DNA of 64,000 nt, taken from NCBI RefSeq assembly GCF_014892575.1, contig NZ_JADBGI010000013.1, positions 1-64,000 on the forward strand, given 5' to 3'. This document shows positions 9,159 to 16,398 of this stretch, one piece after another. The translations under genes and the position numbers were made by a program. Origin of the DNA: Nocardiopsis coralli (GTDB lineage: Bacteria > Actinomycetota > Actinomycetes > Streptosporangiales > Streptosporangiaceae). The first letter of the stretch is position 1; every line of letters starts with the position of its first letter. The notes under the pieces are model-generated. The model had not been told where the DNA came from, ran no database searches, and saw only the letters and a program-made list of their open reading frames with translations.

Positions 9159-10038
9159 CTACTGGCTCCCGCGTCGTGTTCGTGCCGAGGGTTCATCGGA
9201 AGGTCGTCGGAAGACGGGTGACACCGGGTTCCATTCGAGCGCACAACAACAATGAGCTCGTTCAGCTCAATGAGCTCAGCGCTCGAACCTCAGACCCCCG
9301 CATGTCTCTACCCCATCCTCCATGGTGCTCCATCCGGGGGTCGCGGGTTGTTCGCAACGCGACGGGTTTTGCGCCCGAGCAGGCAATCCGGGCATCCGGA
9401 GCGTGACCATGCGTCGCACCTGTCACTATTTCCGCAGGTAGTGGACGTGCCCGGTCACCCGGAACTGCGGTGGAACATGAGGACACAATTTGCTGACCGT
9501 CCAGGGAGTATGGTCGGCATCACATCCACTTTCCGCTTGAAAGTTGGACATTCGGCCATCATTCGGACTTCGCGGGGGTCGGGGTCTCACCTTCCGTGGA
9601 GTCCCGAGAGCACATTGTCGCAGGACCGAAACGGTCCTACACGGGCGAGGCAAACACCGTGCACGGCGGTCTTGCAACCCCTCCCACCCCGGAGTCGTGG
9701 AGGGCTCTGGGAGCCGGCCCGGAACCCAGGAGGCCGCGCCGGCCGCTTCGGCGGTCGGACCGCTCCGGCGGCTCCGGCCGCCTGAGCCCGCACGTGCGCC
9801 CTGCCGCCGTCCTCTGTCGGCCCTTTGCGGGGCCGCTGTCGGCAGAGTGGGGCACGAGCGTTGTGCGCCGAGGCCTGCCGACCGGGGGAGCGAAGCGTGG
9901 GGTGTGGGGCGTGGGGGATGCGACGTGGGGCGAAGATCTAGCGCCGGCGGCGAGTGCCGGCCCAAGGCCGCCGGGCTCCCCCCTTCTGGCCCACTGTCTT
10001 GGTTGGACCGAGGCCTGTTCTGCGCGCACCCGGCCGCG
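9159..10038. other. Non-coding region between T4SS-like operon and first CRISPR leader
   Basis: About 880 bp without a supported gene. Open frames on both strands have shadow-like composition, with no recognisable domains. The stretch 9400-9600 is slightly less GC-rich and could be an old remnant, but nothing identifiable remains. The promoter of the secretion-like operon must lie at the left edge (9159-9300). Confidence 0.5.
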
Positions 10039-10160
10039 GCATACTGGGGCCGCGCACACCCGACCAGGACCCGACCACGAACTGAGGCCACGTGTTGTCC
10101 GGGGCTGCACAACTTGCAGAAATCTCGGTTGCCCGTCGGTAGGACCGCAGCTCAGGAAGA
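10039..10160 (+). promoter_or_regulatory. CRISPR leader 1
   Basis: Conserved leader directly abutting the first repeat of array 1. It begins GGCATACTGGGG and contains GTGTTGTCCG, TGCACAACTTGCAGAAATC, CGGTTGCCCG and the terminal block CAGGAAGA. The same blocks precede seven other arrays in this window. CATACT looks like a -10 box, with CTGTTC about 19 bp upstream as a weak -35. Confidence 0.8.
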
Positions 10161-10739
10161 GTGCTCCCCGCGCACGCGGGGATGGCCCGCGGATCTCTTC
10201 GAGCAGCTCCTGTTCAAGACCGTGCTCCCCGCGCACGCGGGGATGGCCCCCGACGGGGGTCGAACCCGTGTCCGTCGGCGTGGTGCTCCCCGCTCACGCG
10301 GGGGTGGCCCCACCTGGCCCAGGAGGAGCTCATCGCCGCCTTCGTGTCTCCCCGCGCACGCGGGGGTGGTCCCGCCGCTGCTGACCCCCTGGTGGTGTCC
10401 GGCACGTGCTCCCCGCGCACGCGGGGATGGTCCCCCGACGTGCGGGTACCCGAACTGGCCGACCGAGTGCTCCCCGCGCACGCGGGGATGGTCCTGGCCT
10501 GGTCGGCGGGTGTCTGGATCATCTCGGGTACTCCCCGCGCACGCGGGGGTGGTCCCGCCACCACGAAGAAAGACGCCGTCATGGCGCTGTGCTCCCCGCG
10601 CACGCGGGGGTGGTCCCCGGGAGCCGGATGACGAGGAACAGTCCGTGCTGTGCTCCCCTCGCACACGGGGGTGGTCCCGTCGCCAAACTCATGACGACGT
10701 GCCCGTGACCGTGCTCCCCGCGTACGCGGGGATGGGTGG
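10161..10739 (+). CRISPR. CRISPR array 1 (type I-E repeat, 10 repeats)
   Basis: Ten repeats start at 10161, 10222, 10283, 10344, 10406, 10467, 10528, 10589, 10650 and 10711. They are mostly 29 bp with 32-bp spacers (61-bp period). The repeat begins GTGCTCCCC, ends GGGGATGGTCCC and has GCGCACGC between; the arms form a CCCCGC/GCGGGG hairpin, as in type I-E. The leader is on the left, and the last repeats (10650, 10711) are the most degenerate, so transcription runs rightwards. The repeat at 10344 has one extra base. The second spacer (10251-10282) contains a tRNA T-arm on its reverse strand. Confidence 0.97.
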
Positions 10740-10841
10740 CCTCAAGCACGCTGGGAAGGACGGGACGCGCGCCGAAGGCGCCCCGCTTGACGCCACTGGG
10801 ACAGTCGGCGACGAACGAGCAGCTGCGCGCGGAAGCTCGGT

Positions 10842-11114
10842 CTACTCGGAAGGCAGGACGTAGACGCCCTTACCGTTCACGATTCGCACGTAGCCGCGCT
10901 CCGCCAAGAGCGCCGTGGTCTTGCGGATCGTGCCACGTGCGACGCCGAATTCCTGCTCAAGCTGCGTGAGACTCGGAATCGGGCTGAGCACTCGGTAGTC
11001 ACCACGTTCGATCCGCGCGACGAGAACCGCTGCGAGCTGCAGCCACACCGGGTCAGGACCGCTCACCAGCTCGCTCTCGGGGCCGTAGCCGCTCGGAATG
11101 CTCGCTTCTCCCAT
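10842..11114 (-). CDS. Short GntR-family winged-helix regulator
   Basis: A 90-residue DNA-binding protein made of little more than a GntR-type winged helix. It has the N-terminal helix WLQLAAVLVARIERGDY, the linker PIPSLTQLEQEFGVARGTI (recognition helix region, about 48-66) and the wing NGKGVYVLP. No effector-binding domain is present, as in the small plasmid-type GntR/KorSA-like regulators of actinomycetes. It is convergent with CRISPR array 1, about 100 bp from the last repeat. A perfect inverted repeat at 11156-11177, just upstream, is a candidate autoregulatory operator. Confidence 0.85.
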   Translation of the reverse strand: MGEASIPSGYGPESELVSGPDPVWLQLAAVLVARIERGDYRVLSPIPSLTQLEQEFGVARGTIRKTTALLAERGYVRIVNGKGVYVLPSE

Positions 11115-11155
11115 GCGTCAGAGATTGGCACCGTGCGTCAGGGCGGCCAAGTCGA

Positions 11156-11177
11156 GCCTGTGGATGACAACACAGGC
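11156..11177. promoter_or_regulatory. Inverted repeat upstream of GntR gene
   Basis: GCCTGTG and CACAGGC form perfect 7-bp arms with an 8-bp spacer, about 40 bp upstream of the GntR start at 11114. This fits an operator for a dimeric GntR protein. No binding data exist. Confidence 0.45.
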
Positions 11178-11278
11178 ACGGCCGATGGATGGGGCAGACA
11201 CACTCCTCCCGGGGCGCGCAGCGCCCCTCCAGCTCGCCAGCGATCTGACACGCCCCTGCCCACAGAGGGGGTACTCCC

Positions 11279-11403
11279 GGCATACTGGGCCCGTGAACGC
11301 TTACCTCTGCCCCTGCATTGGAACTTCGAGCCACGTGTTATCCGGGCATGCACAACTTGCAGAAATCCCGGTTACCCGCCGGTAGAACCGCAGGACAGGA
11401 AGA
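11279..11403 (+). promoter_or_regulatory. CRISPR leader 2
   Basis: 125-bp leader copy beginning GGCATACTGGGCCCGTGAAC. It continues through ATTGGAACTTCGA, CACGTGTTATCCGG, TGCACAACTTGCAGAAATCC and CAGGAAGA into the first repeat of array 2. Very close to leaders 3 and 4. Confidence 0.85.
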
Positions 11404-11737
11404 GTGCTCCCCGCGCACGCGGGGGTGGTCCCTCCAGGTGGGCGACCAGGGCCCGCAGCCCCGGGTGCTCCCCGCGCACGCGGGGGTGGTCCCCGCTGAC
11501 ACGGTCACGACAGGTTCCGGGTTCGGTGCTCCCCGCGCACGCGGGGGTGGCCCCGGTCCGGGCTTCTTGTCGTTGGGCATGTTGCCGTGCTCCCCGCGCA
11601 CGCGGGGGTGGTCCCGCTCCAGCCACGGCTGGAACCAGCCCATCGCTGTGCTCCCCGCGCACGCGGGGATGGTCCCCCTACCCAGGACCCTTGGATGGAG
11701 GCCTGGTTGTGCTCCCCGCGCACGCGGGGATGGCCCT
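11404..11737 (+). CRISPR. CRISPR array 2 (6 repeats)
   Basis: Repeats start at 11404, 11465, 11526, 11587, 11648 and 11709, with a strict 61-bp period. The first four have the GGGGGTGG form and the last two GGGGATGG. All use the GCGCACGC loop form. The array ends beside a truncated GntR coding fragment on the opposite strand. Confidence 0.97.
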
Positions 11738-11782
11738 TCGAGGCGGCCGGAATAGACCCACCGCCAACACGGGTCGAGTGTT

Positions 11783-11890
11783 CATGGACGGCACACGCGA
11801 GCCGGGCGCGTAGCGACCCTCATCGATGCACTTCTCCAGCTCATCGGCGATCTGACGCCATCGCGGCGCGTCCTCTCGAAACTCCACAAG
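11783..11890 (-). pseudogene. Truncated GntR N-terminal fragment at the end of array 2
   Basis: The minus strand encodes EDAPRWRQIADELEKCIDEG followed by RYAPGSRVPSM, the first helix and linker of a GntR winged helix. The frame then runs into CRISPR-derived sequence without the recognition helix or wing. No start codon with a good ribosome site is present, and the motif is preceded by unrelated sequence. It is best read as a remnant of a second GntR gene, cut at the trailing end of CRISPR array 2. The intact relative lies immediately upstream at 11967-12227. Confidence 0.65.
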
Positions 11891-11966
11891 GAGCAAGGGG
11901 AGCGCTACTCGGCCCGCGGGATGCCCCGAGGCGAGGACCGCAGGGCAGTTGCCCCGCGAGCAGAGC

Positions 11967-12227
11967 TCAGTCTCCGGAAGGCTCTGCGATGAACGTTCCC
12001 TTGCCGTGAACGGAGACGACAACGCCGCGCTCCCTGAGCTCCTTCATGGCACGCCGAACCGTCATGTAAGAAACCCCGTAACTCTCGGCGAGCTCACGCT
12101 CCGGCGGGAGTCGCGATCCCGGTCTGAGCTTGCCGGTGTCAACCGCAGCGGAGATGTGGTCAGCCACAGCCATGTAGCGCAGCCCTGGACCGTCGGCTGG
12201 GATCTTCGGTACGTCCTCTTCGTGCAT
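11967..12227 (-). CDS. Short GntR-family winged-helix regulator
   Basis: An 86-residue protein containing only a GntR winged helix: the first helix LRYMAVADHISAAVDTGKL, RPGSRLPPERELAESYGVS, the recognition helix SYMTVRRAMKELRERG and the wing VHGKGTFIA. No ligand domain. It diverges from the two-gene cassette beginning at 12381. The 150-bp interval is AT-richer and has an inverted and direct repeat (12268-12292) suitable as an operator for this protein. Second intact GntR gene found directly behind a CRISPR array. Confidence 0.9.
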   Translation of the reverse strand: MHEEDVPKIPADGPGLRYMAVADHISAAVDTGKLRPGSRLPPERELAESYGVSYMTVRRAMKELRERGVVVSVHGKGTFIAEPSGD

Positions 12228-12267
12228 GCGAGCACGCTAGACCTAAGATGACCTACTAAAAGGAAAG

Positions 12268-12292
12268 GAAAGCTATGCAGAGCTATGCTTTC
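12268..12292. promoter_or_regulatory. Operator-like repeat in divergent GntR promoter region
   Basis: GAAAGC and GCTTTC are inverted arms around two direct AGCTATGC copies. The site is 40 bp upstream of the GntR gene and 90 bp upstream of the plus-strand cassette, so it could control both directions. Confidence 0.45.
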
Positions 12293-12380
12293 TCCTGTAG
12301 AGTCAAGACTTCATAAATGAAGGCGGCCCCGCGACGCTGGCACGTCCGGGGCCCGGACAACGCTGTGAAGGAGCGCTGTC

Positions 12381-13094
12381 GTGAAGCACCTTATCCATAT
12401 GTTGTACGGACTGTTGCGGCTGGTCCGGCCAAGCTGCGGCGTCCATATCTCTCCCCTGGGATATGTCCGGGAGTTGGTTGGCGAGCTCCAGCGCCGCCCC
12501 CGTCGGGCCCGTCGCGTACGCCGCTACGCCGAGCGCATCCCCGCAGCAACCATCACTCCCGTCCCCGGTTCCGAATCCGGGGGCGAGGGGGACGAGGTCG
12601 AACCCGCGACCGGGGAGAGCCCGTGGCTCCCTGCCCCGGAACCCTCCGCTCCAGCGCTCTACGGAGCGCGGGTTCCCGCACCACGACTCCCCGCGCCACG
12701 GCGCCCTTCCGACGCTGCGCCGGAGCCCTCGCCGGTTCCGCGGTCGTCGCTCACATCGGGCTTCGGTCCGGGGCCGCAGGTTCCTGACAGCGTCAACGTG
12801 TCCGTGCCGGCCGCGATCGTGCGCGGACGCTGCTTCGTGACCGGGCGCGCCACCGGCGCCCGCCCGGTCGAGAGCCGACAGCTGGCACTCGCGGTGCTGT
12901 GCGCGCTCGCCGACCAGGACCGTGCTGCGCAGCTGCGCCCCACTGGTCCGGGTGCCCCGGGCGCCTTGGGCGCCTTGGGCGCCTCCGGTGTACCGGGCTC
13001 CCCGGGATCCCCGCACTCCGTCCGCGCCGAGCGCTCTGTTGCGCGCAAGCGACCTGTTCCGACAGAAGCATTCGTGATGGCGGAGGCGGCCTGA
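12381..13094 (+). CDS. Hypothetical protein, cassette A gene 1
   Basis: A 237-residue protein of unknown function starting at GTG after an AAGGAG site. The N-terminal 55 residues (RLVRPSCGVHISPLGYVREL, then an Arg-rich stretch and RRVRRYAERIP) match the N-terminus of the protein encoded at 48291-48914 (RLLRPTRGVHTSPLGYLREL, RRVRRYARDIP), so the two are paralogues. The middle is proline-rich. A second conserved patch, RQLALAVLCALADQDRA, is followed by a Gly/Ala repeat. The stop overlaps the next start (TGATG), so translation is probably coupled. The paralogue is also followed by an overlapping small gene. Confidence 0.6.
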   Translation: MKHLIHMLYGLLRLVRPSCGVHISPLGYVRELVGELQRRPRRARRVRRYAERIPAATITPVPGSESGGEGDEVEPATGESPWLPAPEPSAPALYGARVPAPRLPAPRRPSDAAPEPSPVPRSSLTSGFGPGPQVPDSVNVSVPAAIVRGRCFVTGRATGARPVESRQLALAVLCALADQDRAAQLRPTGPGAPGALGALGASGVPGSPGSPHSVRAERSVARKRPVPTEAFVMAEAA

Positions 13095-13537
13095 TGATGG
13101 ACATCCACACCGCTCAGTTCCTGGACGCCGTCTGCGAAGCGCTGGATGTCGAACCCGGGCCGCACCCGGTCGCCGACTTCCTCCTCGTACGCGGACTGCG
13201 CCGCCGGACCAACGCCGTACGCGAAGCCCTCGCCCTCCTGCAACGCGACGGCGACGCCGAAGAGGCCCTCGAACTCCTCGACCACGCCCTGTCGGAGCCG
13301 CGCGTGCCCGGCCGCGTGAGCGACTGCGGCCTCATCGATCCCGGACCGCGCCGGGGGCCGAGCCTGGGTTCGGAGACGGACTCGGGGCCGGGTTCAGGGC
13401 CGGGCTCGGGGGCGCTCTCTGGGCCGGACTCACCCTCGGGTTCGTGCTCGGGCTCGGGCCCGGGGTCGGGCTCACGCTCGACCGAGGACCAGTCCCCGCA
13501 CCCTCTCCCCCGACCACGTCCGTGGCCAGGGCTGTGA
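13094..13537 (+). CDS. Hypothetical protein, cassette A gene 2
   Basis: A 147-residue protein coupled to the preceding gene by a TGATG overlap. The first 75 residues are a plausible helical domain (AQFLDAVCEALDVEPGPHPV, RTNAVREALALLQRDGDAEE). The rest is a Gly/Ser/Pro low-complexity tail made of GSGPGS-type repeats. It occupies the place held by 47779-48294 in the other cassette; similarity between the two is weak. Function unknown. Confidence 0.5.
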   Translation: MMDIHTAQFLDAVCEALDVEPGPHPVADFLLVRGLRRRTNAVREALALLQRDGDAEEALELLDHALSEPRVPGRVSDCGLIDPGPRRGPSLGSETDSGPGSGPGSGALSGPDSPSGSCSGSGPGSGSRSTEDQSPHPLPRPRPWPGL

Positions 13538-13631
13538 CCGAGGCTGTGACCCGAGGTCTTGGCCCATGGCCGTGAGCCCGCCACCTGGGGTCACACCGTG
13601 AGCCGGTGACGCCGGGCGCGGTCGAGGAGCC

Positions 13632-13659
13632 GGGGCCTGTTCCTTCGGGGACAGGCCCC
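13632..13659 (+). terminator. Hairpin upstream of CRISPR leader 3
   Basis: GGGGCCTGT and ACAGGCCCC are perfect 9-bp arms with a 10-bp loop, directly before leader 3. It may terminate upstream transcription, although no T-run follows. It overlaps the presumed -35 region of the leader promoter (CTGTTCC). Confidence 0.4.
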
Positions 13660-13784
13660 GGCATACTGGGCCTGTGAACGCCTACCCCCGCCCCAGCATT
13701 GGAACTTCGACCCACGTGTTATCCGGATATGCACAACTTGCAGAAATCTCGGTTACCCCTCGGTAGGACCGCAGGTCAGGGAGA
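13660..13784 (+). promoter_or_regulatory. CRISPR leader 3
   Basis: 125-bp leader copy: GGCATACTGGGCCTGTGAAC, ATTGGAACTTCGACCCACG, TGTTATCCGGATATGCACAA, CTTGCAGAAATCTC and CAGGGAGA before the first repeat. CTGTTCC lies 18 bp upstream of CATACT, a plausible promoter spacing. Confidence 0.85.
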
Positions 13785-14057
13785 GTGCTCCCCGCGCACG
13801 CGGGGGTGGTCCCGCCTCGGACGTGAGGAGATCATCGACGGGGCGGTGCTCCCCGCGCACGCGGGGATGGTCCGTCCACACAGTGGTAGTCGACACCGGT
13901 GATGAAGTGCTCCCCGCGCGCGCGGGGATGGTCCCTCCGGCCGCGCCGCGCACATCACCCCCGGCCTGCGCTCCCCGCACGCGCGGGGATGGTCCGATGG
14001 GGGTGAGGGTCTCGTTGCCCTGCTCGTCGTGCTCCCCGCACGCGCGGGGATGGCCCG
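13785..14057 (+). CRISPR. CRISPR array 3 (5 repeats)
   Basis: Repeats start at 13785, 13846, 13907, 13968 and 14029 with a 61-bp period. The first two use the GCGCACGC form; the third is GCGCGCGC; the last two use GCACGCGC. Two repeat subtypes therefore coexist in one short array. Confidence 0.96.
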
Positions 14058-14153
14058 CGGTACGCCCCAGGACGCCCCGGACCCCCGGAACCGTCGCGGA
14101 ACCCAGCGGCGAACCTCAGTCGCCGGCCTCAGCGGCGACCCAGAAGGGGCACT

Positions 14154-14444
14154 TCAGTCCCCCGGGTCGGCGACGATCTCCCGTAGCGCCTGCACATGCG
14201 CGCGGTACGCCTTCTGCCCCTTCCTCGTCAGCGCGAGCCAGGCCCGACGGGAGTCCGCCGAGAAACGGTTCTGCGTCACGTATCCGGCGTCGACGAGCGC
14301 CGTGATCTGTTTGCTGAGCGCCGAGGGGCTCAGGCCGAGCTCCTCCTTGAGCACGGCCGTCTCCACCGTCGTTCCCGCGGCGAGCATCGCGCAGATCCGC
14401 AAGCGATGCGTGGGATGGATGACCGGGTCGAGCTGCCCCTTCAT
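14154..14444 (-). CDS. Winged-helix (MarR/ArsR-type) transcriptional regulator
   Basis: A 96-residue DNA-binding protein beginning MKGQLDPVIHPTHRLRICAM. It has a winged helix with recognition segment ELGLSPSALSKQITALVDAG (about 35-54) and wing YVTQNRFSADSRRAWLALTR, followed by a C-terminal helix. This is the DNA-binding-only type often paired with a small membrane protein in actinomycetes. The ATG overlaps the stop of the upstream membrane-protein gene (ATGA), so the two form an operon. Paired inverted repeats around 14948-14984 are probably its operator. Confidence 0.85.
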   Translation of the reverse strand: MKGQLDPVIHPTHRLRICAMLAAGTTVETAVLKEELGLSPSALSKQITALVDAGYVTQNRFSADSRRAWLALTRKGQKAYRAHVQALREIVADPGD

Positions 14445-14944
14445 CGGCGGGTGCTCCTGTGGTGCACGATCGATCCGATGCCGTAGCTGGCCGACGTGCC
14501 GGCCGCGCAAACCACGGCGATCCAGATGGGTCCACCCGATTGTGCGACGAGCATCGCCGTGACCAGGAACAGGGTCGCGATCGCTACGGCCGAGAGGAAC
14601 CCACGACTGGTCGGAAACGCAAAGGGGGTGCCCATCCGTCGTCCCGCCCAAGCGTTGAGGAACACGACAGCGAACACCAGCGCCAGCCAGACCCCGACAC
14701 TGAACGGGTCCGGAAGCAACGGGGCCAGAGCCAGCGCCCCCAGGAGCACCGCGTTCGCGGGGTAGAGCCACGTGGGCCACGGGCGGTCCCGCACGGCGCG
14801 TTCGGCGTTGGCTACGGCTTCGAGGTCGGAAGCTGCGCTGTCGGGGTCGGGGTCGGGATCGGGGCCCGGGGCCGGATTCTGGTTCGATCCCGGGTTCGAG
14901 TTCGGGCGCGGGTTCGAGTTCGGGTCGGGTCCGATAGTTTCCAT
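14441..14944 (-). CDS. Small integral membrane protein paired with regulator
   Basis: A 167-residue protein. After an Asn/Pro/Asp-rich cytoplasmic N-terminus (1-50) come four hydrophobic segments: PANAVLLGALALAPLLP, GVWLALVFAVVFLNAW, GFLSAVAIATLFLVTAMLVA and WIAVVCAAGTSASYG. Start chosen at METIGPDP; a start 36 bp upstream would place the coding region inside the palindromic operator. With no room for a ribosome site, a leaderless transcript is possible. Function unknown. Confidence 0.7.
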   Translation of the reverse strand: METIGPDPNSNPRPNSNPGSNQNPAPGPDPDPDPDSAASDLEAVANAERAVRDRPWPTWLYPANAVLLGALALAPLLPDPFSVGVWLALVFAVVFLNAWAGRRMGTPFAFPTSRGFLSAVAIATLFLVTAMLVAQSGGPIWIAVVCAAGTSASYGIGSIVHHRSTRR

Positions 14945-14947
14945 GCA

Positions 14948-14984
14948 GGAAACTGTATTGGGTAGTTTCCATGGTGGCAACTAC
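14948..14984. promoter_or_regulatory. Overlapping palindromes, probable operator
   Basis: Two overlapping inverted repeats: GGAAACT/AGTTTCC (14948-14954, 14964-14970) and GTAGTT/AACTAC (14962-14967, 14979-14984). They lie immediately upstream of the membrane protein/regulator operon, consistent with autoregulation by the winged-helix protein. Confidence 0.6.
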
Positions 14985-15192
14985 TTTTGCTGGACCTCCT
15001 GGCGCCACCGGCATCCGGCATCGGCATACGTGACCGCCGGCCGGCGTGCTCGGTGCTGGTCCGGGGCGGGGCGGCATGTCGCGGGGGCGGTGGCACTACC
15101 CCGGGCGCAGCCCTCAGGGGGCAGCCCCCAGGGGGGGCAAGGCACCGGAGTCGGAGGTCGGCGGTCGAGGCCGGTTCCGTGAAGTCGGATCC

Positions 15193-15317
15193 GGCATACT
15201 GGGCCCGTGAACGCCTACCCCCGCCTCCGTATTGGAACTTCGACCCGCGTGTTATCCGGATATGCACAACTTGCAGAAATCCCGGTTACCCGTCGGTAGG
15301 ACCGTAGGTCAGAAAGA
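15193..15317 (+). promoter_or_regulatory. CRISPR leader 4
   Basis: Leader copy beginning GGCATACTGGGCCCGTGAAC. It contains ATTGGAACTTCGACCCGCG, TGTTATCCGGATATGCACAA, CTTGCAGAAATCCCGG and the end block CAGAAAGA. Nearly identical to leader 3 over its 125 bp. Confidence 0.85.
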
Positions 15318-15910
15318 GTGCTCCCCGCGCACGCGGGGATGGTCCCCGCATGTGTGCCGACCTTCAGGGTTGGAGTTGGTGCTCCCCGCGCACGCGGGGA
15401 TGGTCCCAGCCCTTGTTGGGTCCGGGGCCAGGGGTCGTAGTGCTCCCCGCGCACGCGGGGATGGTCCCAGGTATCGGCGGTCGGGCATTTCATCCTCCAT
15501 GTGCTCCCCGCGCGCGGGGATGGTCCCGCCGTTACGGTCGGCGTCACTTCCCCCCTTCTGTGCTCCCCGCACGCGCGGGGATGGTCCCAGCGACAGCCAA
15601 CGTGCGGGGCACTGCCCGGAAAGGTCGCGACCCTGTGTGCTCCCCGCACGCGCGGGGATGGTCCCCAGTACGCCTGGAGCTCGTCGAGAGCCTCCTCGTG
15701 ACGCCCCGCACGCGCGGGGATGGTCCCTGCACTTCTTCAGGATCGTTGCCACAGGGGACGTGCTCCCCGCGCACGCGGGGATGGTCCCTGCATGCGCAGA
15801 AGTCGGGTCTCGTCGAGCGGGTGCTCCCCGCGCACGCGGGGATGGCCCCAGGTGGGAGCCTTCTCCCTGAACTCATTACAGGTGCTCCCCGCGCATGCGG
15901 GGATGGGCGC
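15318..15910 (+). CRISPR. CRISPR array 4 (10 repeats)
   Basis: Repeats start at 15318, 15379, 15440, 15501, 15560, 15637, 15698, 15760, 15821 and 15882. The repeat at 15501 is only 27 bp (two bases lost in the loop). The repeat at 15698 has an extra base. The spacer between 15589 and 15636 is 48 bp instead of 32. Both loop subtypes occur. The last repeat ends GGGGATGGGCG and marks the trailer end. Confidence 0.96.
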
Positions 15911-16398
15911 TCCCCGTTCTGCGCGCCGCGTTCTGCGGCGCGCGTTCCGCCGCACGCGCTTCCGACTTCGCCTCCCGCACCCGTGATCCGCCCCGGCGTT
16001 CCACGTCCGCGTTCCACCACCGAGTTCCACCCCCACGTTCCTCCTCGGACACCCAGCGCACACAGCAGAGCGCCGCCGGTACTGACCCACCCCCGCCATG
16101 CATCCCACCGGCCCCAAGAGGAAACATGGAAGGAACCTCTCGGCTCTGCCGTACGTCCCAGTCGCAGAGCCGGAACGGCCAGGCGCGAACTCTCGAACCT
16201 TTCGACACTCGACCCCCTGGACCCTCGATCTCTTGGCCTCTCGACCACGTGATCTCTCGGTCCCGACCCCCTGTCCTCGACCTCGAATCCGAACCTCGGT
16301 CTCGAGCCTCGGCCTCGGGCCTCGCTCCCCAGCCGAGCCCCGCCCGAGTCACAAGTCCCGAGTCCCGTCCCTCGACCCCCTAACCACGAGAGGCCCGG
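15911..16398. other. Non-coding gap after array 4
   Basis: No supported gene. The first 60 bp after the last repeat contain short palindromic GC runs (GTTCTGCGGCGCGCGTTC). The rest is CTCG-rich low-complexity DNA upstream of the gene at 16399. Confidence 0.45.

Noticed and set aside
9426..10112. Long minus-strand open frame upstream of CRISPR array 1
   Set aside because: Composition is Arg/Pro/Gly-rich without domain signs, and it runs across the conserved CRISPR leader.
10251..10282. A tRNA gene inside array 1
   Set aside because: Only a T-arm is present within one 32-bp spacer flanked by intact repeats; no acceptor, D or anticodon arm exists.
10152..10708. Open frames on both strands through the CRISPR arrays (repeated SPRTRGW, RGEH and PARAG peptides)
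   Set aside because: They are translations of the repeats; the 61-bp periodicity and leader explain the sequence. The same applies to all nine arrays.
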